Positions 1 to 6,355 of a stretch of DNA of 6,355 nt are shown here, in pieces (the first letter of the stretch is position 1; the number at the start of each line of letters is the position of its first letter). A program made the translations under genes and the position numbers. The notes beneath the pieces are model-generated. The model was given only the letters and a program-made list of their open reading frames with translations, ran no database searches and was not told where the DNA came from. Source of the DNA: Kiritimatiellia bacterium (lineage in GTDB: Bacteria; Verrucomicrobiota; Kiritimatiellia; UBA8416; SLMC01); NCBI GenBank assembly GCA_007133745.1, contig SLMC01000166.1:1-6355 (forward strand). The letters run 5' to 3'.

Positions 1-2382
1 CAGCATGGCGGCGCGTTCGGACCAGTCCTTGTTGTCCGGCTGAAAGACGGGCGGTTTTTTAGATTCGGGGAAGGCGAGCATAACCGTTCTCCTCGCAGCC
101 TTCAACAGATCGGCATTGCCGGAGACTCCGCCGACATAGGCCTGTAGTCCGGCCATGTAGATCGGACCATCGAAAAAACTGTCTGACGGCAAAGGGGTTT
201 CGCAGCCTTCCTGGAGCAACTTGAAAACTTTTTCGTTTTGCGTATGTCGGTGCAGGTTGCAGAAGGGTCCGATGGCATAGGCGTATTTGCGGTCCTCTCC
301 AATATAACTCTGGCCTGCGATCTGGGCGGTGCCGGCCGAGTGAAGGTGGGGGCCGTGCGACTTCCGTTTGCTTGCGACATTGGTATCGAAGAGCTTCATC
401 GCCTCGTCCAGCCAGCGCTTGTCGCCCGTCAATGTGTAGACGGCGCAGAAGCTGTCGATCGCCCAGGCATTGGCCTCCATATCAACCTTGGTTCCTCCAC
501 CATAAACTTTGCTTTTCCCAATGGATTCCCATGCTCGGACGAGGCCTTCGGCACTGCGCATACAGGCCTCGCGGGCCTTGGCATCGCCGGTAAGCAAGTG
601 GTAAAGGGCCACGCCGCTTAAGAACGTGCTTCCAGGCGCCGCGCCGCCGCTATCCCGGCCCGAGGCATGCCAAGTCGGGAAAAGATTCCCGCGCTGCAGG
701 GCATTGCCTGTAGGCGGATCGCGGTCGGACCAGCTCTGGTCGATGTCGATCAAATGCCGGGCCATCTGCGTTGCCAGTTCCAGCGCATGCGGACTTCCTT
801 GGCGCAGATACTCGTGCAGCGCCAGCATGGGCCAGTCGTAATGCAGCGATACCTGCCCTATGCCGGGAACGGACAGGTCGCCGAAATCCATCCAGCCATA
901 CCAATAGGACTGGTCGGTCATATACCCGAGTTGGAAACTTACCGTTTCGCTCCGCGCGGAAAATATGCTGCCCGCGTCCTCGGGGTCCGCCATCGCCGCC
1001 GCGCTTCGGGCCACGCCTTTCAGTTTGAAGTCAGCCGTGCGGTTGCCGGTCGCGATGGCGTCGGCCGTAAACAGACCCGGAAGGGCTTCGGTCTTCGCAT
1101 AGTAGTCGGCAGGCGCGCGCGCAAAGGCCGGCATCGAAAGATCGGCGGCCGCGGCTTCGACCGGGCGGCCGGAAACATCGAGGATCAATTCATGGCCCTT
1201 GTGGACCGAGCCGGGCAACATGAAGTTCCCTGCACTGTGGACACGCCTTAATCTTCGGCTATACTTGGAGCCGCGGCCGCCGGCTGGCCGCGGCCATTCG
1301 CCTTCGGTGGGCCAGAGCCACAGGCGCAGCGACGCGGGCTCGACCTGAATGGCCTTTTCGTAGTTTTGCCAGAAATGGCGAATGCCGACATTCAACGCGC
1401 CGGTGGCGCCCTGAATTCGCACAAGGCCATCGGTCTTGTCGCCGCGTTTTTTTTCTTCGTCCCCGGCATGAATCGTATAACTGAAGTCATTATCCCGATA
1501 ATAAGGCCCGCTCTTGCCCTGTTTGAGGCAGCGCTGCAGCAGCCGGAACGGCGGCGGGACGGACACCCCTTCGGCATGAACGGTCGTCGAGTCCCCGGTG
1601 TCGATCCCGAAATCCAACGCCATGCTGTCGAAGGCAAACCACTCGGGTTTGCCTTTTTTTCCCCGGCCGTCGGCCCCGTGGTTTTCCAGCCAGAATTCGA
1701 CCTTGACAAACTGGCTGTTGGCAAACACGTGAAACCGTGCGGTATACTTCAGAAGATCGTTATGAATGCCCGGGAACTTGCCCCGCATCGAGACGGTCGC
1801 GCGCATGGGGCCAGCATGGTCCACGGTCACCGAATCCGGCGCGGCAGCCGCCACTTCCTTGCCGTCGACCGTAACGATTACCGGTCCCTTGCCTGCTCGT
1901 GTCAAAATATCTTTGCCGCTAACCGACAACGTTTCGATCAGACCCGATTTCTTCGTGCCCAAAACCAGCGTCAGGGGACCGGTGGCCATGACAACCTTGT
2001 CCGCCTCCTGCTTCACGGTCGCAGGCTGGGACGGCGCGACGTTCTTGCCCTTCTGTGCCAGCGTCAGAATGACGGATTCCCCGGCGGGGATGTCTACCTG
2101 GGTATCAAGCAGCGCCCAGCGGATGGAACCATCTTCCCAAGGCGCCAGCTTGGCAAACTGGGCAGGAATCGTCCGTCCCCCCGCCTGGAGGGTTAGGCCC
2201 GACAATTCGCGCACCTGACCCTTGGCAAACGGAATCCCGCTGGTTACCGTTGCAGCCTTGCGATCCACGCTCGCGGCCGTGGTTACTGTCAACTCAATAT
2301 CCGCCGCACTGGCCGTGGCCGTCCGCGCCAGAAATCCGAGCGCCAAACCGTAAACAACAGTCAAACAAAGCTTTTTTTTCAT
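1..2382 (-). CDS. Secreted PcRGLX/YetA-like (exo-rhamnogalacturonan lyase-like) protein, C-terminus cut by window edge
   Basis: The frame is open for 794 codons from ATG 2382-2380 to position 1 with no stop, so the C-terminus is missing. Residues 1-26 form a signal peptide: MKKK, a hydrophobic core, and an Ala-Ser-Ala cleavage site before AAD, so the product is exported. The N-terminal region shows the hallmarks of the PcRGLX/YetA RIFT-barrel domain: SGIPFAKG near 48-55, then EDGSIRWALLD at 83-93. A second beta region follows (FVKVEFWLEN, residues ~219-228). The C-terminal half looks like an alpha/alpha-toroid, with YWYGWMDFGD (493-502), HYDW (514-517), FPTWHASG (568-575) and ALYHLLTGD. Characterised relatives (family PL26) are exo-lyases acting on rhamnogalacturonan, but many bacterial members are uncharacterised, so the substrate here is unknown. 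It is the downstream gene of a probable two-gene operon. Family membership is fairly sure; lyase activity is inference. Confidence 0.85.
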   Translation of the reverse strand, partial: MKKKLCLTVVYGLALGFLARTATASAADIELTVTTAASVDRKAATVTSGIPFAKGQVRELSGLTLQAGGRTIPAQFAKLAPWEDGSIRWALLDTQVDIPAGESVILTLAQKGKNVAPSQPATVKQEADKVVMATGPLTLVLGTKKSGLIETLSVSGKDILTRAGKGPVIVTVDGKEVAAAAPDSVTVDHAGPMRATVSMRGKFPGIHNDLLKYTARFHVFANSQFVKVEFWLENHGADGRGKKGKPEWFAFDSMALDFGIDTGDSTTVHAEGVSVPPPFRLLQRCLKQGKSGPYYRDNDFSYTIHAGDEEKKRGDKTDGLVRIQGATGALNVGIRHFWQNYEKAIQVEPASLRLWLWPTEGEWPRPAGGRGSKYSRRLRRVHSAGNFMLPGSVHKGHELILDVSGRPVEAAAADLSMPAFARAPADYYAKTEALPGLFTADAIATGNRTADFKLKGVARSAAAMADPEDAGSIFSARSETVSFQLGYMTDQSYWYGWMDFGDLSVPGIGQVSLHYDWPMLALHEYLRQGSPHALELATQMARHLIDIDQSWSDRDPPTGNALQRGNLFPTWHASGRDSGGAAPGSTFLSGVALYHLLTGDAKAREACMRSAEGLVRAWESIGKSKVYGGGTKVDMEANAWAIDSFCAVYTLTGDKRWLDEAMKLFDTNVASKRKSHGPHLHSAGTAQIAGQSYIGEDRKYAYAIGPFCNLHRHTQNEKVFKLLQEGCETPLPSDSFFDGPIYMAGLQAYVGGVSGNADLLKAARRTVMLAFPESKKPPVFQPDNKDWSERAAML

Positions 2383-2389
2383 ATAAGCA

Positions 2390-2396
2390 CCCTTTC
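2390..2396 (-). promoter_or_regulatory. Ribosome binding site of the PcRGLX-like gene
   Basis: On the minus strand GAAAGGG lies 7 nt before ATG 2382. It supports this start, which also begins a well-formed signal peptide. Confidence 0.6.
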
Positions 2397-2409
2397 TTAC
2401 CCTGTCACT

Positions 2410-5307
2410 TCAAGCGGTTGCATGCATCGCGTCGTTGTCGCGCGGGCTATGTGTTATCTTGCTCTTCTTGCTTATCGCCCGTATCCGGCTCGGGAGCGCG
2501 ATCCTGAAACTTTTGCGACACCTCTGCCGCCAGATCGAAAAGGAGTTTGGAACGGTTCTGCCAGCCTGAACCGATAAACCATGCCTCGGTCTCTCCGGCC
2601 GCCTGATAAGCGGAGCACCGATTCGCAAACCGGATCCGCTCGTCCAGCGCTGTGCGGCAGCGCTGCATGAGATCTGCGCCGAGGCGAGCGTTGGCTTCTT
2701 TGTCCAGCAATGCCTTTTCGATATAGACACGCGTTTCGATTTCCTGCGCCGCTTCGCGGAACGTCTCCGAGCGGACGGTCGGCACGGGCCCCTTTTGCCC
2801 AAGCCGAGCACGCGGGGGACGCCGAAGTTGATGTTGAGCTGTCCCCAGGCGGATTCCGGATAGCGTCCGGCCAGCGTGTTGCGCCGCCGTCCGCGTCCGT
2901 CCTTGAGCACTACCCAGAAGTCGGCGCCCAGACGACCCAGCCCCTGCGGGCCGTCGCCTACAATGACAAATTTTCCGCCTCGTTTCGCGCCGATGTAGGC
3001 CTCGGCCTTGACGCGGTATTCCGTCAGGCTGCTTCGTAGCGACATCTCGCGAGGATAATAGGCGAACCAGCGGGCGCTCGACCAGCCAAACGAATAGCCG
3101 TCGTTCGGATCCGTGAGGCGGTAGCCCAGACCCCACAGGGCAATCCACATGCCGGTTTCATAGCCTTGCCACTCCTCGCAACGGTAATGGGAATGCACGG
3201 CCCATTTCGCGTTCGGTACGCCGTTGCAGATATCGTCCATAGCCTGCTTGGTCGCGCGATGATCGCCGAGCAATCCAAAGAGCAGAGAATCCTGAAGGCC
3301 GCGTTTGGCCAGTACCGGCTGGATGCCATCCGTCACCTTCTTCCAGAATTCACGTGCTTCGGCCGTGCCCCAGTCGGGCCCTCTGGCTTCGAAGTATTCG
3401 TCTTCGTCGGGATCGTACAACGTGTAGAGGATGGGTTTGTCGTGAATGCGGGCCGCCGTACCGGTTCCGCCGGCGTGCCCCTGGCTCGAGGAAGGTTCCC
3501 AGCAATAGAGAATGACCCCGGGAATGTGTTTCATGTGCTTGAGGGCGGCATCCAGATATTTTTCAACAATGGCGAAATCCGGTTGCAGATCGCCTTCCTC
3601 GTCGCGTATCCAACGCACCATGGCGTGTTCGTTGCCCATGTGCGTGCGGCGAATGGCGGTGACGAACAACGTCTTATTGCCCATGCCGGCCAGCATGGCA
3701 AACGTGCGGTCCAGCAGTTGCATGTGTTCGTCGGACCACATCGGAACATCGTAGGCCATGGCGACCGAGTCCGGCGATTGCATGAAGTCCATGTGAATGG
3801 CGAATTCTCCACCGGGCGGCAGCGTCCAGTCGCTGATGCCGACGGACAACGGAATCTCGCGCGGTTCAAAGCCTTTCGCACTGACCGTAATCGCGCCTGT
3901 GTATTCGCCCGCAGGGGCTGCGGCCGGGACATTGACGGTAATCCAGAGCGGCTGTACGGCGCGGGCGCCATCCTGAAACGAAATCACAGCAGGAGCGGCA
4001 TCTTCAAGTGTGTCAAAAGTGTTGCCCGCACCATCCGGCAACCCATAGCGCACGTGGACAGCCGCAGCCGGAATCACGCCCGGGCCCTTGAGTTCGGAGG
4101 CGGTCGTTTTCAACCCTTCAATGGGGCCGTCATTGCCCAGCACAACCTGACCCGCAAAGATTCCGTTGCGCACGCCCACAATGCGTACGGGCCGCAAAGG
4201 CATAAAGGGGTTGGAGAAATCGCTGGGGGTAACTTTTTCAAGAAGCCCCTGGTTCCAGAGCGTCAGGCCACGACCGGGAATGGGGCCGACATTGCCGATC
4301 ACGGCAGCCGTGGGGTCCGTCTTGAGATGCACTGAACGCAACCCGAGCCGGAACCACCAATGATCCCTGCCTACGGAGCTGGCGCCCTTGCGTCTTGTTA
4401 CATACCGCCAGCCCGGCGTTGGCGCACGACGAATGGCCACGGCAAGTACGTTGACGCCTGGGCGCAAGTGTTTCGCGGGAATCACGACATCCTTCATCCG
4501 ACGCGTCCGGCTTTCGACCCGGTCTTTGATTTCCTGGGGCCTTTGACTCAAGGCGCGGCGCGTTGTCTGGCGGCCCCAATCCAGAACATAGCCCTCGGGG
4601 TCAAGGTCCGCCGTTTTAGGATAGGGCACAGCCGGTGTGGCCAGCGTAATGTCGCCGTCCGGCATATAGGCTCGTGCGACTTCCTGACCGTTCAGGTAGA
4701 CCGTTGCGCCACCGCGGAAACTCAGCGAGAACTTTAATTCGCCAACTTTAGCCGGATCAGTAACCCCGAACTCGCCCCGCATCAGGATAGCTTTCCAATT
4801 CTGGTCGTCCGAAAAAAAATTGGACAAAAGCGGCGCACGCCGACGTGTCCACGTGGTGTCGTCAAAATCGGGGTCCATCCAGTTGTCGGCCGTTTCAGAC
4901 GGCAGGGTTGCAACCTTGTCGGGCGGGGTGGGAATCACCCGCCACTTATCGTCCGGGACAGCGGCATCCTCGCGGCTCCTGAACCAACTGTGCAAATCCG
5001 TGCCCCTGATATCGCAATCCACGCGACCATGTACAATGCGGCCCGCCTGATCGATAACCTCCGGGGTTTCTCGAATCACACGCATGCGCCAAAGCGTTTT
5101 GTTGTCCAAAATGCGCATGGCGCCCGCATCCGCATCCTGATCGTCCTCTCCCTCATCTTCGTCTAGCGTGGCCGCTTGCAGTGCAGCCAGTTTCTTGACG
5201 ATGTCTTCGTCCTCCGCCCGGAGCCCGCAGGGCGCCATCCCGTACGCGAAGACCATCGCCATCCCAAAAGCCACCCACGCTTGTTTACAGTCCTTTGACG
5301 CTTTCAT
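2410..5307 (-). CDS. Secreted jelly-roll plus DUF4091/GH123-like glycoside hydrolase-type protein, frameshifted near its C-terminus
   Basis: As sequenced it encodes 965 residues from ATG 5307. That start has AAAGGAAA just upstream and opens a signal peptide (residues 1-31, ending GLRA before EDED). In-frame ATGs at 5325 and 5406 would put a charged, non-signal stretch in front. Residues 48-60 are strongly acidic. Residues ~140-330 resemble a galactose-binding jelly roll: DNWMDPDFDDTTW, then FRGGATVYLNGQEVAR, VIPAKHLRPGVNVLAVAI and WWFRLGL. Residues ~370-495 form a beta domain ending GEYTGAITVSAKG...ISDWTLP, the usual lead-in to a DUF4091/GH123-like TIM barrel, which spans ~500-835 (WSDEHMQLLDRTFAMLAGMG; ILYCWEP; LLFGLLGDH). 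Known GH123 enzymes are beta-N-acetylgalactosaminidases, but activity here is unproven. After residue ~840 the frame is wrong: the last 125 residues are Arg-rich and unrelated, and the true C-terminus lies one frame away (2447-2788). Restored length is about 953 residues. It is probably co-transcribed with the downstream PcRGLX-like gene. Confidence 0.8.
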   Translation of the reverse strand: MKASKDCKQAWVAFGMAMVFAYGMAPCGLRAEDEDIVKKLAALQAATLDEDEGEDDQDADAGAMRILDNKTLWRMRVIRETPEVIDQAGRIVHGRVDCDIRGTDLHSWFRSREDAAVPDDKWRVIPTPPDKVATLPSETADNWMDPDFDDTTWTRRRAPLLSNFFSDDQNWKAILMRGEFGVTDPAKVGELKFSLSFRGGATVYLNGQEVARAYMPDGDITLATPAVPYPKTADLDPEGYVLDWGRQTTRRALSQRPQEIKDRVESRTRRMKDVVIPAKHLRPGVNVLAVAIRRAPTPGWRYVTRRKGASSVGRDHWWFRLGLRSVHLKTDPTAAVIGNVGPIPGRGLTLWNQGLLEKVTPSDFSNPFMPLRPVRIVGVRNGIFAGQVVLGNDGPIEGLKTTASELKGPGVIPAAAVHVRYGLPDGAGNTFDTLEDAAPAVISFQDGARAVQPLWITVNVPAAAPAGEYTGAITVSAKGFEPREIPLSVGISDWTLPPGGEFAIHMDFMQSPDSVAMAYDVPMWSDEHMQLLDRTFAMLAGMGNKTLFVTAIRRTHMGNEHAMVRWIRDEEGDLQPDFAIVEKYLDAALKHMKHIPGVILYCWEPSSSQGHAGGTGTAARIHDKPILYTLYDPDEDEYFEARGPDWGTAEAREFWKKVTDGIQPVLAKRGLQDSLLFGLLGDHRATKQAMDDICNGVPNAKWAVHSHYRCEEWQGYETGMWIALWGLGYRLTDPNDGYSFGWSSARWFAYYPREMSLRSSLTEYRVKAEAYIGAKRGGKFVIVGDGPQGLGRLGADFWVVLKDGRGRRRNTLAGRYPESAWGQLNINFGVPRVLGLGKRGPCRPSARRRSAKRRRKSKRVSISKRHCWTKKPTLASAQISCSAAAQRWTSGSGLRIGAPLIRRPERPRHGLSVQAGRTVPNSFSIWRQRCRKSFRIALPSRIRAISKKSKITHSPRDNDAMHATA
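2447..2788 (-). pseudogene. Displaced native C-terminus of the GH123-like protein, in the other reading frame
   Basis: This frame gives 113 residues starting PVPTVRSETFREAAQEIETR and continuing VYIEKALLDKEANARLG, then LDERIRFANR, with a stop at 2447-2449. The pattern S-E-x-F-R-E-A-A-Q-E-I-E-T-R followed by I-E-K-A-L-L is like the 'REGxQExEARxxIEKALL' helix that commonly closes DUF4091/GH123-like proteins. It joins seamlessly to GLGKRG at the end of the main frame if one base is added or one base is read twice. It ends with an acidic, Gln-rich tail (PEPDTGDKQEEQDNT). It is either real coding sequence separated by an indel or assembly error, or the downstream half of a decayed gene. Confidence 0.8.
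2786..2796 (-). other. Frameshift site in the GH123-like gene
   Basis: On the minus strand this is AAAAGGGGCCC, three adjacent short homopolymers. The upstream frame reads AAA AGG GGC CCG; the natural continuation needs GGG CCC GTG CCG, a -1 shift, equivalent to one missing base. The bases GGGCCCG also fit the X-XXY-YYZ phase of a -1 slippery heptamer, but with weakly slipping G/C triplets. Confidence 0.75.
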
Positions 5308-5314
5308 GAGGTTC

Positions 5315-5322
5315 TTTCCTTT
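5315..5322 (-). promoter_or_regulatory. Ribosome binding site of the GH123-like gene
   Basis: On the minus strand AAAGGAAA contains AGGA 9 nt before ATG 5307. The competing ATGs at 5325 and 5406 have no comparable purine-rich sequence at the right distance, so this site helps decide the start. Confidence 0.55.
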
Positions 5323-5421
5323 CATTCTGCTTTTGCAGATGCGTTTCTCGACGGGTTTGGTTGGGATGCGCCGGATTCGAGCAACGAGCCGAGCAACGCC
5401 TTCCAATACGGTTTAGATTCC

Positions 5422-5448
5422 GTTATCATTATGCCGGACGATTGTCAA
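5422..5448 (-). promoter_or_regulatory. Probable sigma70-type promoter for the leftward two-gene operon
   Basis: On the minus strand a perfect TTGACA (5448-5443) is followed after 15 nt by GATAAC (5427-5422), which matches four of the six -10 consensus bases. Transcription would start near 5415, leaving a 5' leader of about 105-110 nt before ATG 5307. The 15-nt spacer is shorter than the ideal 17 nt. Sigma-factor preferences in the likely host group are not well known, so the call rests on the hexamers and the position. Confidence 0.5.
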
Positions 5449-5465
5449 GCGCCAAGCCAAAATGA

Positions 5466-5495
5466 GAATCGCTGATAATGATTGCATGGCGATTC
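5466..5495. repeat. 7-bp inverted repeat between the divergent genes, possible operator
   Basis: GAATCGC (5466-5472) and GCGATTC (5489-5495) are perfect inverted copies separated by 16 bp. They lie about 18 bp upstream of the leftward -35 hexamer and about 80 bp before the oxidoreductase start, where a regulator of the divergent pair could bind. The function is inference; a 7-bp repeat of this kind can arise by chance. Confidence 0.35.
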
Positions 5496-5517
5496 GGGTA
5501 TTTGATATGAATTCGAT

Positions 5518-5548
5518 TTGGCATGAGAAGATTCGCGTTGAATATGAA
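5518..5548 (+). promoter_or_regulatory. Weak candidate promoter for the oxidoreductase gene
   Basis: TTGGCA (5518-5523) matches five of six -35 bases. It is followed after 19 nt by TATGAA (5543-5548), which matches four of six -10 bases. The spacing is long. An alternative pair is TTGCAT (5482-5487) with TATGAA (5506-5511). Neither is strong, so the exact promoter is uncertain. Confidence 0.2.
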
Positions 5549-5560
5549 GCGAAAACGATC

Positions 5561-5567
5561 GGGAGGG
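5561..5567 (+). promoter_or_regulatory. Ribosome binding site that fixes the oxidoreductase start
   Basis: GGGAGGG lies 5 nt before ATG 5573. Other in-frame ATGs at 5462, 5486 and 5507 keep the frame open but lack such a site, and would add residues before the Rossmann strand that the family does not need. Confidence 0.7.
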
Positions 5568-5572
5568 CTGGC

Positions 5573-6355
5573 ATGAGCAGAATAATTCGAGTGGGCGTGA
5601 TTGGCGCGGGTCAGATCGCGCGGGGCCATTGTCGGGACATCAACAAGCATGCGCAAGCGCGAGTGACCTGCGTAGCGGATTTGAGCAAGCCGCGGGCCGA
5701 AGCGTTGCGAAAGGAGTTCGCCATGGACCGCATCTGCACGCGCTGGGAAGATCTGGTGGCGGATCCGGAGGTGGACGCGGTTTCCGTCGCGCTGCCCAAT
5801 TTTCTGCATGCGCCCGTATCCGTCGCCGCGCTGAAGGCGGGTAAGCATGTTGTTTTGGACAAGCCGTTCGCGCTGAACGTGGCCGAGGCCAAGCAGGTGG
5901 TGGCGGCTTCCCGGAAGCATCGCCGCGTGTTCATGCTGGGCATGAACTGGCGGTTCCAGCCGGAAGCGCAGGCGTTCAAGACGCTGGCGCGGCGCGGCGA
6001 ATTCGGCGACATCTATCACGGCAAGGCCTATTGGTTCCGGCGCAGCGGCATTCCGAAGTTCGGCACATGGTTCTGCCGCAAGGAACTGGCGGGCGGCGGC
6101 GCGCTGCTCGATATCGGCGTGCACATGCTGGACGTGGCCCTGTATGTCATGGATAACTGGGAGCCGGTACGCGTGTCGGGAGCCACCTACGCGAAGTTCG
6201 GGCCGCGCGGGCTGGGCGAGGGCGGCTGGGGCATGTCGGATCGCGGCAAGCCCGTGTTCGATGTGGACGATTTCGCTACGTCCCTGATTCGCTTCAAGAA
6301 CGGCGCCACGCTCCAGCTCGATGTGACCTGGGCCTGTCATCGGGAAACGAAAGGC
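5573..6355 (+). CDS. Gfo/Idh/MocA-family NAD(P)-dependent oxidoreductase, C-terminus cut by window edge
   Basis: The first 261 residues are visible; family members usually have about 330-400. The N-terminus goes straight into a Rossmann fold: RVGVIGAGQIARGH (6-19) is the glycine-rich dinucleotide-binding loop, with D35 after the second strand (TCVAD). NFLHAPVSVAALKAGKHV (76-93) and VLDKPFALN (94-102) follow; this is the family's E-K-P motif in a D-K-P variant, with K97 the expected catalytic lysine. GGGALLDIGVHMLD (174-187) carries the conserved Asp and His of the C-terminal domain (D180, H184). There is no signal peptide, so it should act in the cytoplasm, oxidising or otherwise converting a sugar, inositol or similar polyol. 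It is transcribed away from the two secreted genes across a 265-bp gap. The substrate cannot be read from the sequence. The family call is secure. Confidence 0.93.
   Translation, partial: MSRIIRVGVIGAGQIARGHCRDINKHAQARVTCVADLSKPRAEALRKEFAMDRICTRWEDLVADPEVDAVSVALPNFLHAPVSVAALKAGKHVVLDKPFALNVAEAKQVVAASRKHRRVFMLGMNWRFQPEAQAFKTLARRGEFGDIYHGKAYWFRRSGIPKFGTWFCRKELAGGGALLDIGVHMLDVALYVMDNWEPVRVSGATYAKFGPRGLGEGGWGMSDRGKPVFDVDDFATSLIRFKNGATLQLDVTWACHRETKG

Noticed and set aside
667..1251. 194-codon open frame on the plus strand
   Set aside because: Lies opposite the continuous toroid region of the lyase-like gene and has no family features or ribosome binding site.
1366..2196. 276-codon open frame on the plus strand
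   Set aside because: Antisense shadow of the lyase-like gene, whose family motifs lie on the minus strand; the translation is low-structure and Arg/Pro-rich.
2383..2446. Possible terminator between the two leftward genes
   Set aside because: Only a tiny CGCG/CGCG stem can be drawn and no T-run follows it, so read-through within an operon is more likely.
2786..2792. Programmed -1 frameshift heptamer GGGCCCG
   Set aside because: The phase is right, but G/C triplets slip poorly, and the long Arg-rich zero-frame tail looks unselected; a missing base explains it more simply.
3166..4335. 389-codon open frame on the plus strand
   Set aside because: It is antisense to the GH123-like gene, which has recognisable domains and a signal peptide; the plus-strand translation shows no family pattern.
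5379..5398. Direct repeat GAGCAACG twice with 12-bp period
   Set aside because: Only two 8-bp copies in the leader of the leftward operon; too short to call a repeat element.
5308..5406. N-terminal extension of the GH123-like protein to ATG 5406
   Set aside because: It would add 33 basic residues before the signal peptide and consume most of the leader downstream of the best promoter; ATG 5307 has a ribosome binding site and a proper signal sequence.
5429..6340. 303-codon open frame on the minus strand
   Set aside because: Shadow of the oxidoreductase, which carries clear Rossmann and D-K-P motifs on the plus strand; the minus-strand product is His/Arg/Ala-rich with no motif.

Overview
The window looks like a piece of a carbohydrate-degradation locus from a GC-rich, Gram-negative-type environmental bacterium. 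Large secreted proteins of this kind (a PcRGLX/YetA-like polysaccharide-lyase relative and a jelly-roll plus DUF4091/GH123-like protein), found next to a Gfo/Idh/MocA oxidoreductase, are a familiar combination in the PVC group (Lentisphaerota, Kiritimatiellota, Planctomycetota) and in phyla such as Hydrogenedentota. That placement is inferred from gene content only; there is no phylogenetic marker here.

Layout. Positions 1-2382 (minus strand) hold 794 codons of a secreted PcRGLX/YetA-like protein whose C-terminus runs off the left edge. Upstream of it on the same strand, after a short gap, lies a large secreted multidomain protein (start 5307) with a galactose-binding-like jelly roll, a beta domain and a DUF4091/GH123-like barrel. 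Its reading frame breaks near 2786-2796. The natural C-terminus (stop at 2447-2449) lies one frame away, while the frame as sequenced runs through an unnatural Arg-rich tail to a stop at 2410-2412. These two genes read as one leftward operon. A 265-bp AT-richer intergenic region (5308-5572) separates them from a divergent, rightward Gfo/Idh/MocA-family oxidoreductase (5573 onward), which is cut by the right edge.

How the genes may work together. The two secreted proteins would attack or bind a complex extracellular glycan, perhaps a uronic-acid- or amino-sugar-containing one. The cytoplasmic NAD(P)-dependent oxidoreductase could process a released sugar. The divergent arrangement around one intergenic region holding a good promoter (TTGACA-N15-GATAAC) and inverted repeats suggests shared regulation. 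No RNA genes, mobile elements, CRISPR arrays or convincing terminators were seen. I found no clearly new multi-gene system. The most checkable oddities are the single frameshift, the apparently altered acidic pair of the GH123-like barrel, and the repeats in the divergent promoter region.
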